Positions 1 through 6,898 of a stretch of DNA of 33,587 nucleotides are shown here, piece after piece. The notes under the pieces were generated by a model. That model was not told the origin of the DNA. It saw only the letters and a list, made by a program, of their open reading frames with translations, and did not search any database. The stretch is from an uncultured Eubacteriales bacterium. GTDB lineage: Bacteria; Bacillota; Clostridia; Oscillospirales; Acutalibacteraceae. The translations under genes and the position numbers were made by a program. Positions within the stretch are counted from its first letter, which is position 1, and every line of letters starts with the position of its first letter. The stretch covers positions 1-33,587 of the forward strand of contig CAKSPZ010000006.1 of NCBI GenBank assembly GCA_934486635.1, read 5' to 3'.

Positions 1-76
1 GGGGGTATAGCTCAGCTGGGAGAGCACCTGCTTTGCAAGCAGGGGGTCAGCGGTTCGATCCCGCTTATCTCCACCA
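1..76 (+). tRNA. tRNA-Ala (anticodon TGC)
   Basis: A full cloverleaf can be folded. The acceptor arm 1-7 pairs with 66-72, the anticodon stem 27-31/39-43 encloses a seven-base loop with TGC at 34-36, and a TTCGATC T-loop is present. Base pair 3-70 is G-U, the classic alanine identity element. The discriminator is A73 and the CCA end is encoded. The gene begins exactly at the window edge, so its promoter and any upstream tRNA or rRNA genes are not visible. Confidence 0.97.
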
Positions 77-78
77 TT

Positions 79-120
79 AAGCCGTTTTATGAGGAATCAT
101 AAAACGGCTTTATTATTTTT
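79..120 (+). terminator. Intrinsic terminator of tRNA-Ala
   Basis: A perfect 14-bp stem (79-92 with 97-110) is closed by a GGAA loop and followed by a T-rich tail. It starts two bases after the encoded CCA, so tRNA-Ala is the last gene of its transcript. Confidence 0.93.
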
Positions 121-275
121 ACTTATTAATATTTTAAATCTATAATGCATTAATTTAAAATGACACAAAACTACATATTAATTTAAAAAGTCATAGTAAT
201 ATGATGAATATAAAGCATTTTAATTTTATATTTAATAAACAGAAATCTTATCGTACACCTTGAATTAATAAAATG

Positions 276-304
276 TTGACAATATTGCAAAAAAGATATA
301 TAAT
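276..304 (+). promoter_or_regulatory. SigA-type promoter for the thioesterase-like gene
   Basis: TTGACA at 276-281 and TATAAT at 299-304 are separated by exactly 17 bases, which is a full consensus vegetative promoter. The rest of the 121-275 stretch is plain AT-rich spacer with no feature I can support. The predicted transcript would have a 5' leader of roughly 78 bases before the gene at 389. Confidence 0.85.
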
Positions 305-388
305 TGCTAAGGGAATTTTATATATAAAGTTACAATAAATTGTAATAAGCTTATAAAGTAAATGTTAAGATGTAAGGAGGTATTTATC

Positions 389-781
389 ATGTTGAAGACT
401 GGAATAAAAGGTGAACAGGACTATACGATTAAAGCAGAAGATACATTAGAATCTTTAAATGCGGGGGGATTAGCAGTTTTTTCTTCTTCGGCAATGATAA
501 AATTAATGGAATCCACTGTTTGCAAAAGTCTAAAAGAAAATTTAGATAAGGGAACTGCGATAGTTGGAACATCAATTAACATCAAACATTTTTGTCCGAC
601 TACGGTGGGAACTACAGTAAAGTGCGAAAGCGAATTAACGAAAATATGTGGAAATAATTTAACATTAAAAGTTACTGTAAAGGATGATTTTGGTGTTGTA
701 GGTACTGGAATTTTTGAATCACTTGTAGTTGATAAACAATATTTTATGATGAAGGCAATGTTAAAAAAAGCAGCAGATTAA
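389..781 (+). CDS. Thioesterase-like hotdog protein (FlK family)
   Basis: Predicted 130-residue single-domain hotdog protein resembling the fluoroacetyl-CoA thioesterase (FlK)-like group. These proteins hydrolyse or bind acyl-CoA thioesters as small cytosolic oligomers. Visible candidates for the family's active-site residues are the Ser run at 32-34, Glu41 in the MEST segment and His67 in IKHF, in the order seen in FlK. I chose ATG 389 because AAGGAGG at 374-380 is correctly spaced from it; an in-frame ATG at 362 has no ribosome binding site. The gene has its own consensus promoter and is followed after 41 bases by the flavodoxin-like gene. The substrate cannot be read from the sequence, and real fluoroacetate activity is unlikely. 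Confidence 0.8.
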   Translation: MLKTGIKGEQDYTIKAEDTLESLNAGGLAVFSSSAMIKLMESTVCKSLKENLDKGTAIVGTSINIKHFCPTTVGTTVKCESELTKICGNNLTLKVTVKDDFGVVGTGIFESLVVDKQYFMMKAMLKKAAD

Positions 782-822
782 ATAATTAAAAAATTTATTA
801 TAAGTATATTGAGGTGTTTGAT

Positions 823-1365
823 TTGAATACATTTTGGGGAGTTGTGGGTATAATATTTTTTATTATTATATTTATTCTTTTTTTAGGTTCTATATGGCTG
901 AAAAGGGGGTTGGCTGTTTTAAACAAGACACATACTCCAAGTGAAATAATATTAGGCGAAGGAGAAAAAACTGCTATTATTATTTATCAGCCAACTAAAC
1001 ATGATACGGCATATAATATAACAATGGCAATTGCAAATGTTTTGAAAGAAAATGGTTATACCGTTACTATAAATTATCCATCAGATGAAATAAATTATAA
1101 TTTGTCAGAGTATGATTTAATTGTATTTGGCTCAGGTGCCTATGTAGGAAAATCTTCACCGGTTTTAGGCAACTATATTTTGAAGAATAGATTCAGGGAT
1201 AAAAAAGTTTTAATATATACAGTGGGAAAGTTAATAAAAGACGACAGTGATTTAAAAGAATTAAAAGTATTATTAGACGGAGTTAATGATGTTAAAGCAA
1301 TAAAGGTGAAAAAAGGGCAAGAAGAAAAGATAAAACGTTTTGTTGAAAAAGTAATAAAAGACTAG
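823..1365 (+). CDS. Membrane-anchored flavodoxin-like protein
   Basis: A 180-residue protein with one N-terminal hydrophobic segment (about residues 3-25), a short basic stretch, and a flavodoxin-like alpha/beta domain. After the strand TAIIIYQ comes a PTKHDTAYN loop in the position of the flavodoxin phosphate-binding loop. The segment YDLIVFGSGAYVGKSSP then matches the second flavin-binding region of flavodoxin-domain proteins. It is probably an FMN-binding protein tethered to the membrane; the redox partner is unknown. Start choice: TTG 823 has GAGGTG six bases upstream, whereas GTG 814 lies inside that site and has none of its own. The gene is probably co-transcribed with the thioesterase-like gene and ends at a strong hairpin shared with sigG. 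Confidence 0.75.
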   Translation: MNTFWGVVGIIFFIIIFILFLGSIWLKRGLAVLNKTHTPSEIILGEGEKTAIIIYQPTKHDTAYNITMAIANVLKENGYTVTINYPSDEINYNLSEYDLIVFGSGAYVGKSSPVLGNYILKNRFRDKKVLIYTVGKLIKDDSDLKELKVLLDGVNDVKAIKVKKGQEEKIKRFVEKVIKD

Positions 1366-1377
1366 TATTTTTTATTT

Positions 1378-1425
1378 AATAAGCAGGCGTCGCGCGATAT
1401 AGTGCGACGCCTGCTTATTTTAAAA
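1378..1425. terminator. GC-rich bidirectional terminator between converging genes
   Basis: A perfect 16-bp stem (1378-1393 with 1404-1419) has a GC-rich core and a ten-base loop. T-rich sequence leaves it in both directions (1416-1422, and the complement of 1365-1380). It separates the flavodoxin-like gene from sigG. Its GC content stands out sharply from the surrounding DNA. Confidence 0.9.
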
Positions 1426-1426
1426 A

Positions 1427-2209
1427 TTAGATATTTCCTTTTATTTTATCTAGAGAATATTTTTCTAGTCTGGATACTTGAGCTTGGCTTATTCCAATTT
1501 CAGAAGCTACTTCCATTTGCGTTTTACCAACTAAAAAGCGCAAAGTTAAAATTTTTTTTTCACGTGCACTTAATTTTGAAATAGATTCCTTGAGGACAAT
1601 TTCATCGAGCCAATTTGTGTCTTCATTTTTATTGCCTAATTGGTCCATAACATAAATAGTATCATTGCCATCCGAAAAAATTGGTTCATAGAGAGAAATT
1701 GGTTCAACTACTGATTCTAATGCAACAACGAGGGTTTCTTTTTTTATGTCCAATTCTTTAGATAATTCTTCTATTGTTGGTTCACGATTATTAAGATTAG
1801 TAAGCTGTTCTTTTTTTTGCATTGCCTTATAAGCTATATCTCGCATTGATCTACTAACTCGCAGAGAATTATTATCTCTTAAATACCTTTTTATTTCGCC
1901 AATAATCATAGGTACTCCGTAAGTTGAAAAACGAACATTAAGATTTATATCGAAATTATCAATTGCTTTAATTAATCCAATACATCCAACTTGAAATAAA
2001 TCATCAAGATTTTCTCCTCTATTAGTAAAACGTTGTATTACACTGAGAACAAGTTTTAAATTTCCGTTTACTAAATTTTCTCTAGCTTCTTTTTTTTCCT
2101 TTTCATTACCGTATTTTACAATTTTTAAAAGTTCAGTTTTTTCGTGTTCTGTTAAAACTTTTAACTTTGCAGTATTGACTCCACATATTTCAACTTTGTT
2201 ATACTTCAT
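1427..2209 (-). CDS. sigG: RNA polymerase sporulation-specific sigma factor SigG
   Basis: A 260-residue sigma-70 family factor that directs late forespore transcription (small acid-soluble proteins, germination and DNA-protection genes). Recognition rests on the SigG signature at the N-terminus (NKVEICGVNTAKL), region 2 (VNGNLKLVLSVIQRF, DDLFQVGCIGLIKAIDNFD, PMIIGEIKRYLRDNN) and the region 4 helix-turn-helix ending TQMEVASEIGISQAQVSRLE. Length matches Bacillus SigG. The ATG is preceded by GGAGTGA. In many spore formers sigG follows spoIIGA-sigE, but here it stands alone. No clear SigF or SigG promoter could be read upstream. Confidence 0.96.
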   Translation of the reverse strand: MKYNKVEICGVNTAKLKVLTEHEKTELLKIVKYGNEKEKKEARENLVNGNLKLVLSVIQRFTNRGENLDDLFQVGCIGLIKAIDNFDINLNVRFSTYGVPMIIGEIKRYLRDNNSLRVSRSMRDIAYKAMQKKEQLTNLNNREPTIEELSKELDIKKETLVVALESVVEPISLYEPIFSDGNDTIYVMDQLGNKNEDTNWLDEIVLKESISKLSAREKKILTLRFLVGKTQMEVASEIGISQAQVSRLEKYSLDKIKGNI

Positions 2210-2361
2210 ATTTTTATCACTCCGTAATAATATGTTGTAATTTAATTATTGTCTAAAAGCAATATATTAATTCAAATATTTATGTAAAACATAATTTTTC
2301 ATTAGAGCATAATATAGAGTAGTAGTAAAAAAAGAAGTAAAAAATGAATGGAGGCATAATT

Positions 2362-2499
2362 ATGAAAAAGAAAAATAAATTTAAAAAAGTATATAAAGAA
2401 AAGACCGCAATAAGTTTAAATAAACTAAAAATATTTAATAAGATTGGTAAAATAGTGGCCAACCCATTACTTAACAAAAATAATGATTATTTTACTTAA
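2362..2499 (+). CDS. Small basic protein of unknown function (45 aa)
   Basis: A 45-codon ORF beginning MKKKNKFKKVYKEK and ending NKNNDYFT, with GGAG about nine bases before the ATG. It is divergent from sigG, with 152 bases between the two starts, and is followed by a hairpin at 2504-2532. The peptide is strongly basic (13 Lys, no Arg) and has no obvious membrane segment. CATAATA at 2308-2314 fits the CATnHTA pattern of SigG -10 elements, but the -35 side (GTAAA, 19 bases away) is poor. Being next to sigG, it could be a small forespore protein; that is inference. I do not recognise a family. Confidence 0.5.
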   Translation: MKKKNKFKKVYKEKTAISLNKLKIFNKIGKIVANPLLNKNNDYFT

Positions 2500-2503
2500 T
2501 TAA

Positions 2504-2543
2504 ATTACCCCTGAATTAGATTCAGGGGTAATAAAAAAGTTTT
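2504..2543 (+). terminator. Hairpin after the 45-aa ORF
   Basis: A perfect 12-bp stem (2504-2515 with 2521-2532) has a TTAGA loop and lies five bases after the stop codon. The downstream tail is A-rich and only then T-containing, so termination may be weak or rely on the second hairpin at 2559-2575. Confidence 0.55.
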
Positions 2544-2550
2544 AGAAGAT

Positions 2551-2585
2551 AAAAAGAAAGACTTAAATAAAGTCTCACTTTTTTT
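2551..2585. terminator. Terminator shared by tyrS and the 45-aa ORF
   Basis: A 6-bp stem (2559-2564 with 2570-2575), extendable through flanking A and T runs, has a seven-T run on the plus side. It also has a T-rich tail in the minus direction. It sits just past the tyrS stop and can serve transcripts from both sides. Confidence 0.6.
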
Positions 2586-2593
2586 GTAAACCT

Positions 2594-3835
2594 TTAATTA
2601 TTTATTTTTATTTTATGGAAAGTTTTTTTACCTTTTTTTAATATAATAAAATTATCATTAAAATCATTTACAGATAAAGTTTCAGAAATGCTTTCGACCT
2701 TTTTATTGGTATCATTTGATATAACTGATAAACCACCTTGCTCTATTAAACGTCTGGCTTCGCCTTTTGATGACACTAATTTAGAAGTAATTAGTAAATC
2801 AATTACAGAAATTTTATTTTCAATAAATAAGTCAAGTGTAATATCAGTACAAGGAATATTATCCGTATTATTACCTGACCCAAAAATAGATTTAGCTGCA
2901 TTTTGTACTTTGGTAGCTTCGTCTTTACCGTGAACTAAAGAAGTGATTTCAAAAGCTAAAATTTCTTTAGCTTTATTTAATTCACTGCCTTGCCATTTTT
3001 CAAATTCTTTAATTTGTTCCATAGGTAAAAAAGTTAACATTTTAAGGCATTTTATTACATCTTTATCATCAACATTTCTCCAGTATTGATAGAAATCATA
3101 CGGAGAGGTTTTTTTAGGGTCAAGCCATACAGCGCCTTTTTCAGTTTTACCCATTTTTTTACCTTCACTATTTGTTAAAAGAGCAAATGTCATACCATAG
3201 ACTTCTTTATTTTCTTTACGTCTAACTAATTCAACGCCACCGATAATATTACTCCACTGGTCATCTCCGCCTAGCTCTAACATACAGTTATATTTTTGGT
3301 TTAATACAAAAAAATCATAGCTTTGCATTAACATGTAATTAAGTTCAAAAAATGAAAGGCCTCGTTCGAGTCGTTGTTTATAACATTCAAAAGATAACAT
3401 TCTGTTTACAGAAAAATGAACACCAATATCTCTTAAAAAGTCTATATAATTTAAATTAGAAAGCCAATCAGAATTATTTACCATGATAGCTTTATCATCA
3501 GAAAAATCTATTAAACTTGACATTTGTTTTTTGAAGCAGTCAATATTATGAGCAATAGTTTCACGTGTTAGCATTTTTCTCATATCAGTCTTACCGCTGG
3601 GGTCGCCAATCATACCGGTTCCACCGCCGAATAGAGCAATAGGGGTATGACCAGCTTTTTGTAAATGTGACATAACCATTATTTGAACAAAGTGACCAAC
3701 ATGTAAACTGTCAGCAGTGGGATCAAATCCAATATAAAATTTAATTTTTTGATTATTAAGTAGTTCTTTAATTTTTTCTTCATTTGTCATTTGAGCAACT
3801 AAACCTCGCTCTTTTAACATTTCAAAAACACCCAT
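2594..3835 (-). CDS. tyrS: Tyrosine--tRNA ligase
   Basis: A 413-residue class I aminoacyl-tRNA synthetase that charges tRNA-Tyr with tyrosine. The start region GLVAQMTNEEKIKELL is followed by FDPTADSLHVGHF, containing the HIGH-type motif (HVGH). Next come GGGTGMIGDPSGK, the tyrosine-site segment ELNYMLMQSYDF and GGDDQWSNI. KMGKTEKGAVWL carries the KMSKS-type motif in its KMGKT form. The C-terminal S4-like RNA-binding domain includes SKGEARRLIEQGG. ATG 3835 was chosen because GAGAGGAG precedes it and it matches the usual start; the frame remains open upstream to an ATG at 3922 that lacks a ribosome binding site. The leader holds a terminator (see 3868-3894) rather than the T-box riboswitch common in Firmicute tyrS genes. 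Confidence 0.97.
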   Translation of the reverse strand: MGVFEMLKERGLVAQMTNEEKIKELLNNQKIKFYIGFDPTADSLHVGHFVQIMVMSHLQKAGHTPIALFGGGTGMIGDPSGKTDMRKMLTRETIAHNIDCFKKQMSSLIDFSDDKAIMVNNSDWLSNLNYIDFLRDIGVHFSVNRMLSFECYKQRLERGLSFFELNYMLMQSYDFFVLNQKYNCMLELGGDDQWSNIIGGVELVRRKENKEVYGMTFALLTNSEGKKMGKTEKGAVWLDPKKTSPYDFYQYWRNVDDKDVIKCLKMLTFLPMEQIKEFEKWQGSELNKAKEILAFEITSLVHGKDEATKVQNAAKSIFGSGNNTDNIPCTDITLDLFIENKISVIDLLITSKLVSSKGEARRLIEQGGLSVISNDTNKKVESISETLSVNDFNDNFIILKKGKKTFHKIKINN

Positions 3836-3867
3836 AAATGGACTCCTCTCGTTAAAGAAATTAAAAT

Positions 3868-3894
3868 AAAAAAGGTCTCCTGCAAAAAGGAGAC
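3868..3894 (-). terminator. Terminator hairpin inside the tyrS leader
   Basis: Read on the minus strand, GTCTCCT and AGGAGAC form a 7-bp stem (3875-3881 with 3888-3894) followed by CTTTTTT. It lies between the tyrS promoter and the tyrS ribosome binding site, about 75 bases from the predicted transcription start. This is the position of an attenuator rather than of a terminator ending a gene. Confidence 0.75.
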
Positions 3895-3974
3895 AAAAAT
3901 ACGCATGATAAAAATTGCACATTTTATTAAACTTTTTATATGTAATTAGTTTTATCCTTTTACATTAGACTTTT

Positions 3975-4003
3975 ATTTTACCATTTTTAAAAACTACTGT
4001 CAA
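3975..4003 (-). promoter_or_regulatory. SigA-type promoter of tyrS
   Basis: On the minus strand, TTGACA (3998-4003) and TAAAAT (3975-3980) are separated by 17 bases. This predicts a tyrS leader of about 130 bases, too short for a canonical T-box leader. Confidence 0.75.
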
Positions 4004-4057
4004 ACATAACAAAATTTTTTGAGGATGGTGGGTTTTCACAAAAAATATATATTTTGT

Positions 4058-4086
4058 TTGACAAATATTTTTTTTTATGTTACCAT
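4058..4086 (+). promoter_or_regulatory. SigA-type promoter of the rplU operon
   Basis: TTGACA (4058-4063) and TACCAT (4081-4086) are separated by 17 bases. The promoter is divergent from the tyrS promoter, with the two -35 boxes about 55 bases apart. Confidence 0.7.
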
Positions 4087-4092
4087 AAAAAG

Positions 4093-4172
4093 GCCGCATA
4101 TTGTGGGTTCATAAGTAGGAAAACCTCACCTTACAATAGCGAGACTTTAATAAAAGGGCAGGTGCCAAAATT
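4093..4172 (+). promoter_or_regulatory. Candidate L21 leader RNA (5' UTR of rplU)
   Basis: About 80 bases lie between the predicted transcription start and rplU. They contain several short GC-containing blocks (GGCCGC, GTGGGTT, AACCTCACC, GCGAGAC) in an otherwise AT-rich region, ending in GGGCAGGTGCC just before the start codon. Many Firmicutes carry a structured, autoregulatory L21 leader here. The GGTTC/AACC blocks can pair, but I could not align the segment to the family model. Confidence 0.4.
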
Positions 4173-4481
4173 ATGTATGCAATTATAGAAACAGGCGGTA
4201 AGCAATATAAAGTACAACAAGGTGATGTTATCTATGTTGAAAAGCTTACAGCAGATGAAGGATCAAATGTAGAGTTTAAAACTGTAGCACTATTTGGAGA
4301 AGGAAACATTACTACAGGTACTCCATATGTTGATTCAGCTAAAGTTGTTGGAAAAGTGTTGAAAAATGGTAAAGGTAAAAAAGTTACTGTTTTCACATAT
4401 AAGCCAAAGAAAAGCGTAAAACGCAAACTTGGTCATAGACAACCTTATACAAAAGTTCAAATTGAAACAATAAACGCTTAG
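4173..4481 (+). CDS. rplU: 50S ribosomal protein L21
   Basis: A 102-residue 50S subunit protein that binds 23S rRNA. The sequence starts MYAIIETGGKQYKVQQGD and ends in the basic block VTVFTYKPKKSVKRKLGHRQ followed by PYTKVQIETINA, matching the family in length and content. It is the first gene of rplU-prp-rpmA, with only three bases between its stop codon and the prp start. Expression is probably driven from the promoter at 4058-4086 and may be feedback-controlled through the leader. Confidence 0.98.
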   Translation: MYAIIETGGKQYKVQQGDVIYVEKLTADEGSNVEFKTVALFGEGNITTGTPYVDSAKVVGKVLKNGKGKKVTVFTYKPKKSVKRKLGHRQPYTKVQIETINA

Positions 4482-4484
4482 TCC

Positions 4485-4808
4485 ATGATAAGGGTAGATT
4501 TCTTTATCACTGAAAAAGGGTTAATATTAGGATATAATGTATGTGGGCATGCAGACTATGATGACTATGGCAGAGATATAGTATGTGCAGCGGTTTCATC
4601 AGCTGCTCTTCTTACAGCCAATACAATATCTGAAATCATAAAGGTTCCGGCTGATGCAAGCATAGATGGTAAAGACGGAATGAAATTTAAAATTAGTGAA
4701 AATAATGCAAATCTTTGCAGAGATGTTTTATTAGGTTTTAAACTCCATATGTTAAGTTTGGAGGAACAATATCCTAAAAATATTACGGTAAATTATACGG
4801 AGGTGTAA
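4485..4808 (+). CDS. prp: Ribosomal-processing cysteine protease Prp
   Basis: A 107-residue cysteine protease of the YsxB/Prp family, which removes the N-terminal extension of ribosomal protein L27. The segment GHADYDDYGRDIVCAAVS carries the catalytic pair: His22 and Cys34, at the same positions reported for Staphylococcus aureus Prp. The gene lies between rplU and rpmA, as in other Firmicutes, and its substrate is the next gene. The rpmA ribosome binding site (GGAGGTG) overlaps the prp stop region, suggesting translational coupling. Confidence 0.96.
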   Translation: MIRVDFFITEKGLILGYNVCGHADYDDYGRDIVCAAVSSAALLTANTISEIIKVPADASIDGKDGMKFKISENNANLCRDVLLGFKLHMLSLEEQYPKNITVNYTEV

Positions 4809-4813
4809 CTAAC

Positions 4814-5098
4814 ATGCTTAGAATAGATATACAATTGTTCGCACATAAAAAAGGAATGGGTTCAACTAAGAATGGTCGTGATTCTGAGTCTAAACGTTTG
4901 GGTGTAAAACGTGCAGATGGTCAAGTTGTACGTGCAGGAAATATTCTTGTTAAACAACGAGGAACTCATATTCATGCTGGCGAAAATGTTGGGCGAGGTT
5001 CTGACGATACACTTTTTGCACTCGTAGACGGGAGAGTAAAATTTGAACGTCTTGGACGCGATAGAAAACGTGTATGTGTTTATGCTGTTGAGCAATAA
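4814..5098 (+). CDS. rpmA: 50S ribosomal protein L27 (precursor with cleavable N-terminus)
   Basis: A 94-residue protein of the large subunit near the peptidyl transferase centre. It begins MLRIDIQLFAHKKGMGSTK. The first nine residues, ending in F9 before AHKKG, match the Firmicute extension that Prp removes so that the mature N-terminus can reach the active site. The GSTKNGRDSESKRLGVK block is typical of L27. The gene ends at a strong terminator and completes the operon. Confidence 0.98.
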   Translation: MLRIDIQLFAHKKGMGSTKNGRDSESKRLGVKRADGQVVRAGNILVKQRGTHIHAGENVGRGSDDTLFALVDGRVKFERLGRDRKRVCVYAVEQ

Positions 5099-5118
5099 TT
5101 TTTTGCATGAGATTATTT

Positions 5119-5161
5119 GAACCTTAGGTCATTTTTTATACCTAAGGTTCTTTTTACGTTT
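5119..5161 (+). terminator. Terminator of the rplU-prp-rpmA operon
   Basis: A perfect 11-bp stem (5119-5129 with 5140-5150) is followed by TTTTTA and a second T run. Confidence 0.92.
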
Positions 5162-5211
5162 TTTATAATAATTTTTTTAAAGGGCATTTTAGAGAAAGAA
5201 GGTGATTTTTT

Positions 5212-6480
5212 TTGTTTATAGATATTGCAAAAATAAAAATAAAAGCCGGTAATGGTGGCAACGGAGCAATTTCATTTCACAGAGAAAAATATGTAGCTGC
5301 AGGTGGTCCTGATGGTGGAGATGGAGGCAAAGGCGGAGATATAATATTTGTAGCCGATAGTAACTTATCCACTTTAGCTGACTTTAGATACAAAAGAAAG
5401 TATATTGCTCAAAATGGCGAAAATGGAAAATCAGGAAGATCATCAGGAAAAAATGCACCCAATTTAGTAATTAGAGTTCCAAAAGGAACAGTAATAAAAG
5501 AAGTGAACACAGGTAGAATATTGGCTGATATTTCTACTGATGAGGAAACAGTAGTAGCTAAAGGTGGTAAGGGCGGATTTGGTAATATACATTTTGCAAC
5601 ACCGACTCGTCAAGTTCCGAGATTTGCAAAACCAGGTCTTCAAGGCGAAGAATTCGAAGTACAATTAGAACTGAAGTTATTGGCAGATGTTGGACTGGTG
5701 GGATTTCCTAATGTAGGAAAATCAACTTTTATTTCTGTAGTAAGTCAAGCTAAACCAGTAATTGCTGATTATCATTTTACTACAATAACACCAGTTTTAG
5801 GTGTAGTTAGAATGCATGCAGAGTCATCTTTTGTTATAGCGGATATTCCGGGATTAATTGAAGGAGCAGGAGATGGTGCAGGACTAGGACATCAATTTTT
5901 ACGACATGTAGAAAGATGTAGATTGTTGGTGCATATAGTGGATGTATCCGGAAGTGAAGGACGAAATCCTTTAGAAGACTTTGAGATAATTAATAATGAA
6001 CTAAAAAAGTTTAATGAAGATTTATCAAAACGCCCAATGATAGTGGTAGGAAATAAATGCGACTTAGCAACACAGGAACAAATTGAAAAATTTAAACGGT
6101 ATGTAGAAGATAAAGGATATAAGTTTTATCCGATAATGGCGCCTATTAATTATGGCGTAGAACCACTATTAAAAGAAATAGAAGGAGAACTTGCTAAATT
6201 ACCTCCAATTACAATTTATAAATCAGAAGAATTACCTTTAGAATTTATTCAAAAGAATAATGAAGAGTTGAATATAATCAAAAAGAATGGAACGTATTTT
6301 GTTACAGGTTCAAAGGTACGCCAATTAATAAATTCAATTAACTTTGATGATTATGAATCATTACAATATTTTCAAAAGATGCTCATATCTACAGGAGTTA
6401 TAGATGCTTTGCATGAAGCAGGTATATCAGAGGGGGATACTGTTAATATTTATGATTTTGAATTTGATTTTGTAGAGTAG
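5212..6480 (+). CDS. obg: GTPase Obg
   Basis: A 422-residue essential GTPase that acts in 50S ribosome assembly and stress signalling. The glycine-rich Obg fold occupies about residues 1-158. The G domain follows, with P-loop GFPNVGKS at 164-171, switch region TTITPVLG, DIPG at 211-214, and NKCD at about 282. A C-terminal OCT domain ends in the acidic FDFEFDFVE. The start is TTG 5212, with AGAAGGTGAT upstream, and the protein then begins MFIDIAKIKIKAGNGG as in the family. An 11-base gap separates it from mrnC, so the two are probably one transcript. Confidence 0.97.
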   Translation: MFIDIAKIKIKAGNGGNGAISFHREKYVAAGGPDGGDGGKGGDIIFVADSNLSTLADFRYKRKYIAQNGENGKSGRSSGKNAPNLVIRVPKGTVIKEVNTGRILADISTDEETVVAKGGKGGFGNIHFATPTRQVPRFAKPGLQGEEFEVQLELKLLADVGLVGFPNVGKSTFISVVSQAKPVIADYHFTTITPVLGVVRMHAESSFVIADIPGLIEGAGDGAGLGHQFLRHVERCRLLVHIVDVSGSEGRNPLEDFEIINNELKKFNEDLSKRPMIVVGNKCDLATQEQIEKFKRYVEDKGYKFYPIMAPINYGVEPLLKEIEGELAKLPPITIYKSEELPLEFIQKNNEELNIIKKNGTYFVTGSKVRQLINSINFDDYESLQYFQKMLISTGVIDALHEAGISEGDTVNIYDFEFDFVE

Positions 6481-6491
6481 GAGGTTTACAA

Positions 6492-6887
6492 ATGGAACGA
6501 TTATGTAATATCAACTGCGACTATAAAAGCCTTAGTCCGTTGACACTTGCCTTTGTAGGCGATGGTGTGTATGATTTGCTTATTAGAGAAAAACTTGTAT
6601 GTAAAGCAAATTGTCAAGTTGGAAAACTTCATAAGATGAAAGTAGAAAAAGTATGTTGTAAGGCACAAGCTGAATTAATTGATAAAATTATTCCCCAGTT
6701 AACAGAAGAAGAGTTTTTGATATATAAAAGAGGAAGAAATGCACATACCAATCATACTCCTAGAAATGCTTCAAATGCAGATTATCACAGTGCAACAGGC
6801 TTTGAGTCCTTAATTGGGTATATTTATTTAAAAGGAGATATTAAAAGGCTAAGAGAACTTTTTGATATAATAGAAGAATATAAATAG
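6492..6887 (+). CDS. mrnC: Mini-ribonuclease III
   Basis: A 131-residue dsRNA-specific endonuclease made only of the RNase III catalytic domain, without the dsRNA-binding domain. In Bacillus it matures 23S rRNA ends. The signature LAFVGDGVYDLLIR (residues 19-32) contains the catalytic acidic residue Asp24. RGRNAHTNHTPRNASNADYHSATGFE is the second conserved block, and the second acidic cluster lies in GFESLIGYIYL. AGGAGG precedes the ATG. The closeness to obg suggests joint expression of ribosome-maturation functions. Confidence 0.95.
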   Translation: MERLCNINCDYKSLSPLTLAFVGDGVYDLLIREKLVCKANCQVGKLHKMKVEKVCCKAQAELIDKIIPQLTEEEFLIYKRGRNAHTNHTPRNASNADYHSATGFESLIGYIYLKGDIKRLRELFDIIEEYK

Positions 6888-6898
6888 GAGTGATAAAT

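Noticed and set aside
3836..3922. N-terminal extension of TyrS from the ATG at 3922
   Set aside because: It has no ribosome binding site, crosses a terminator hairpin, and extends past the family's normal start; ATG 3835 has a good site.
3836..4080. T-box riboswitch upstream of tyrS
   Set aside because: No T-box sequence or specifier hairpin is visible and the predicted leader is too short.
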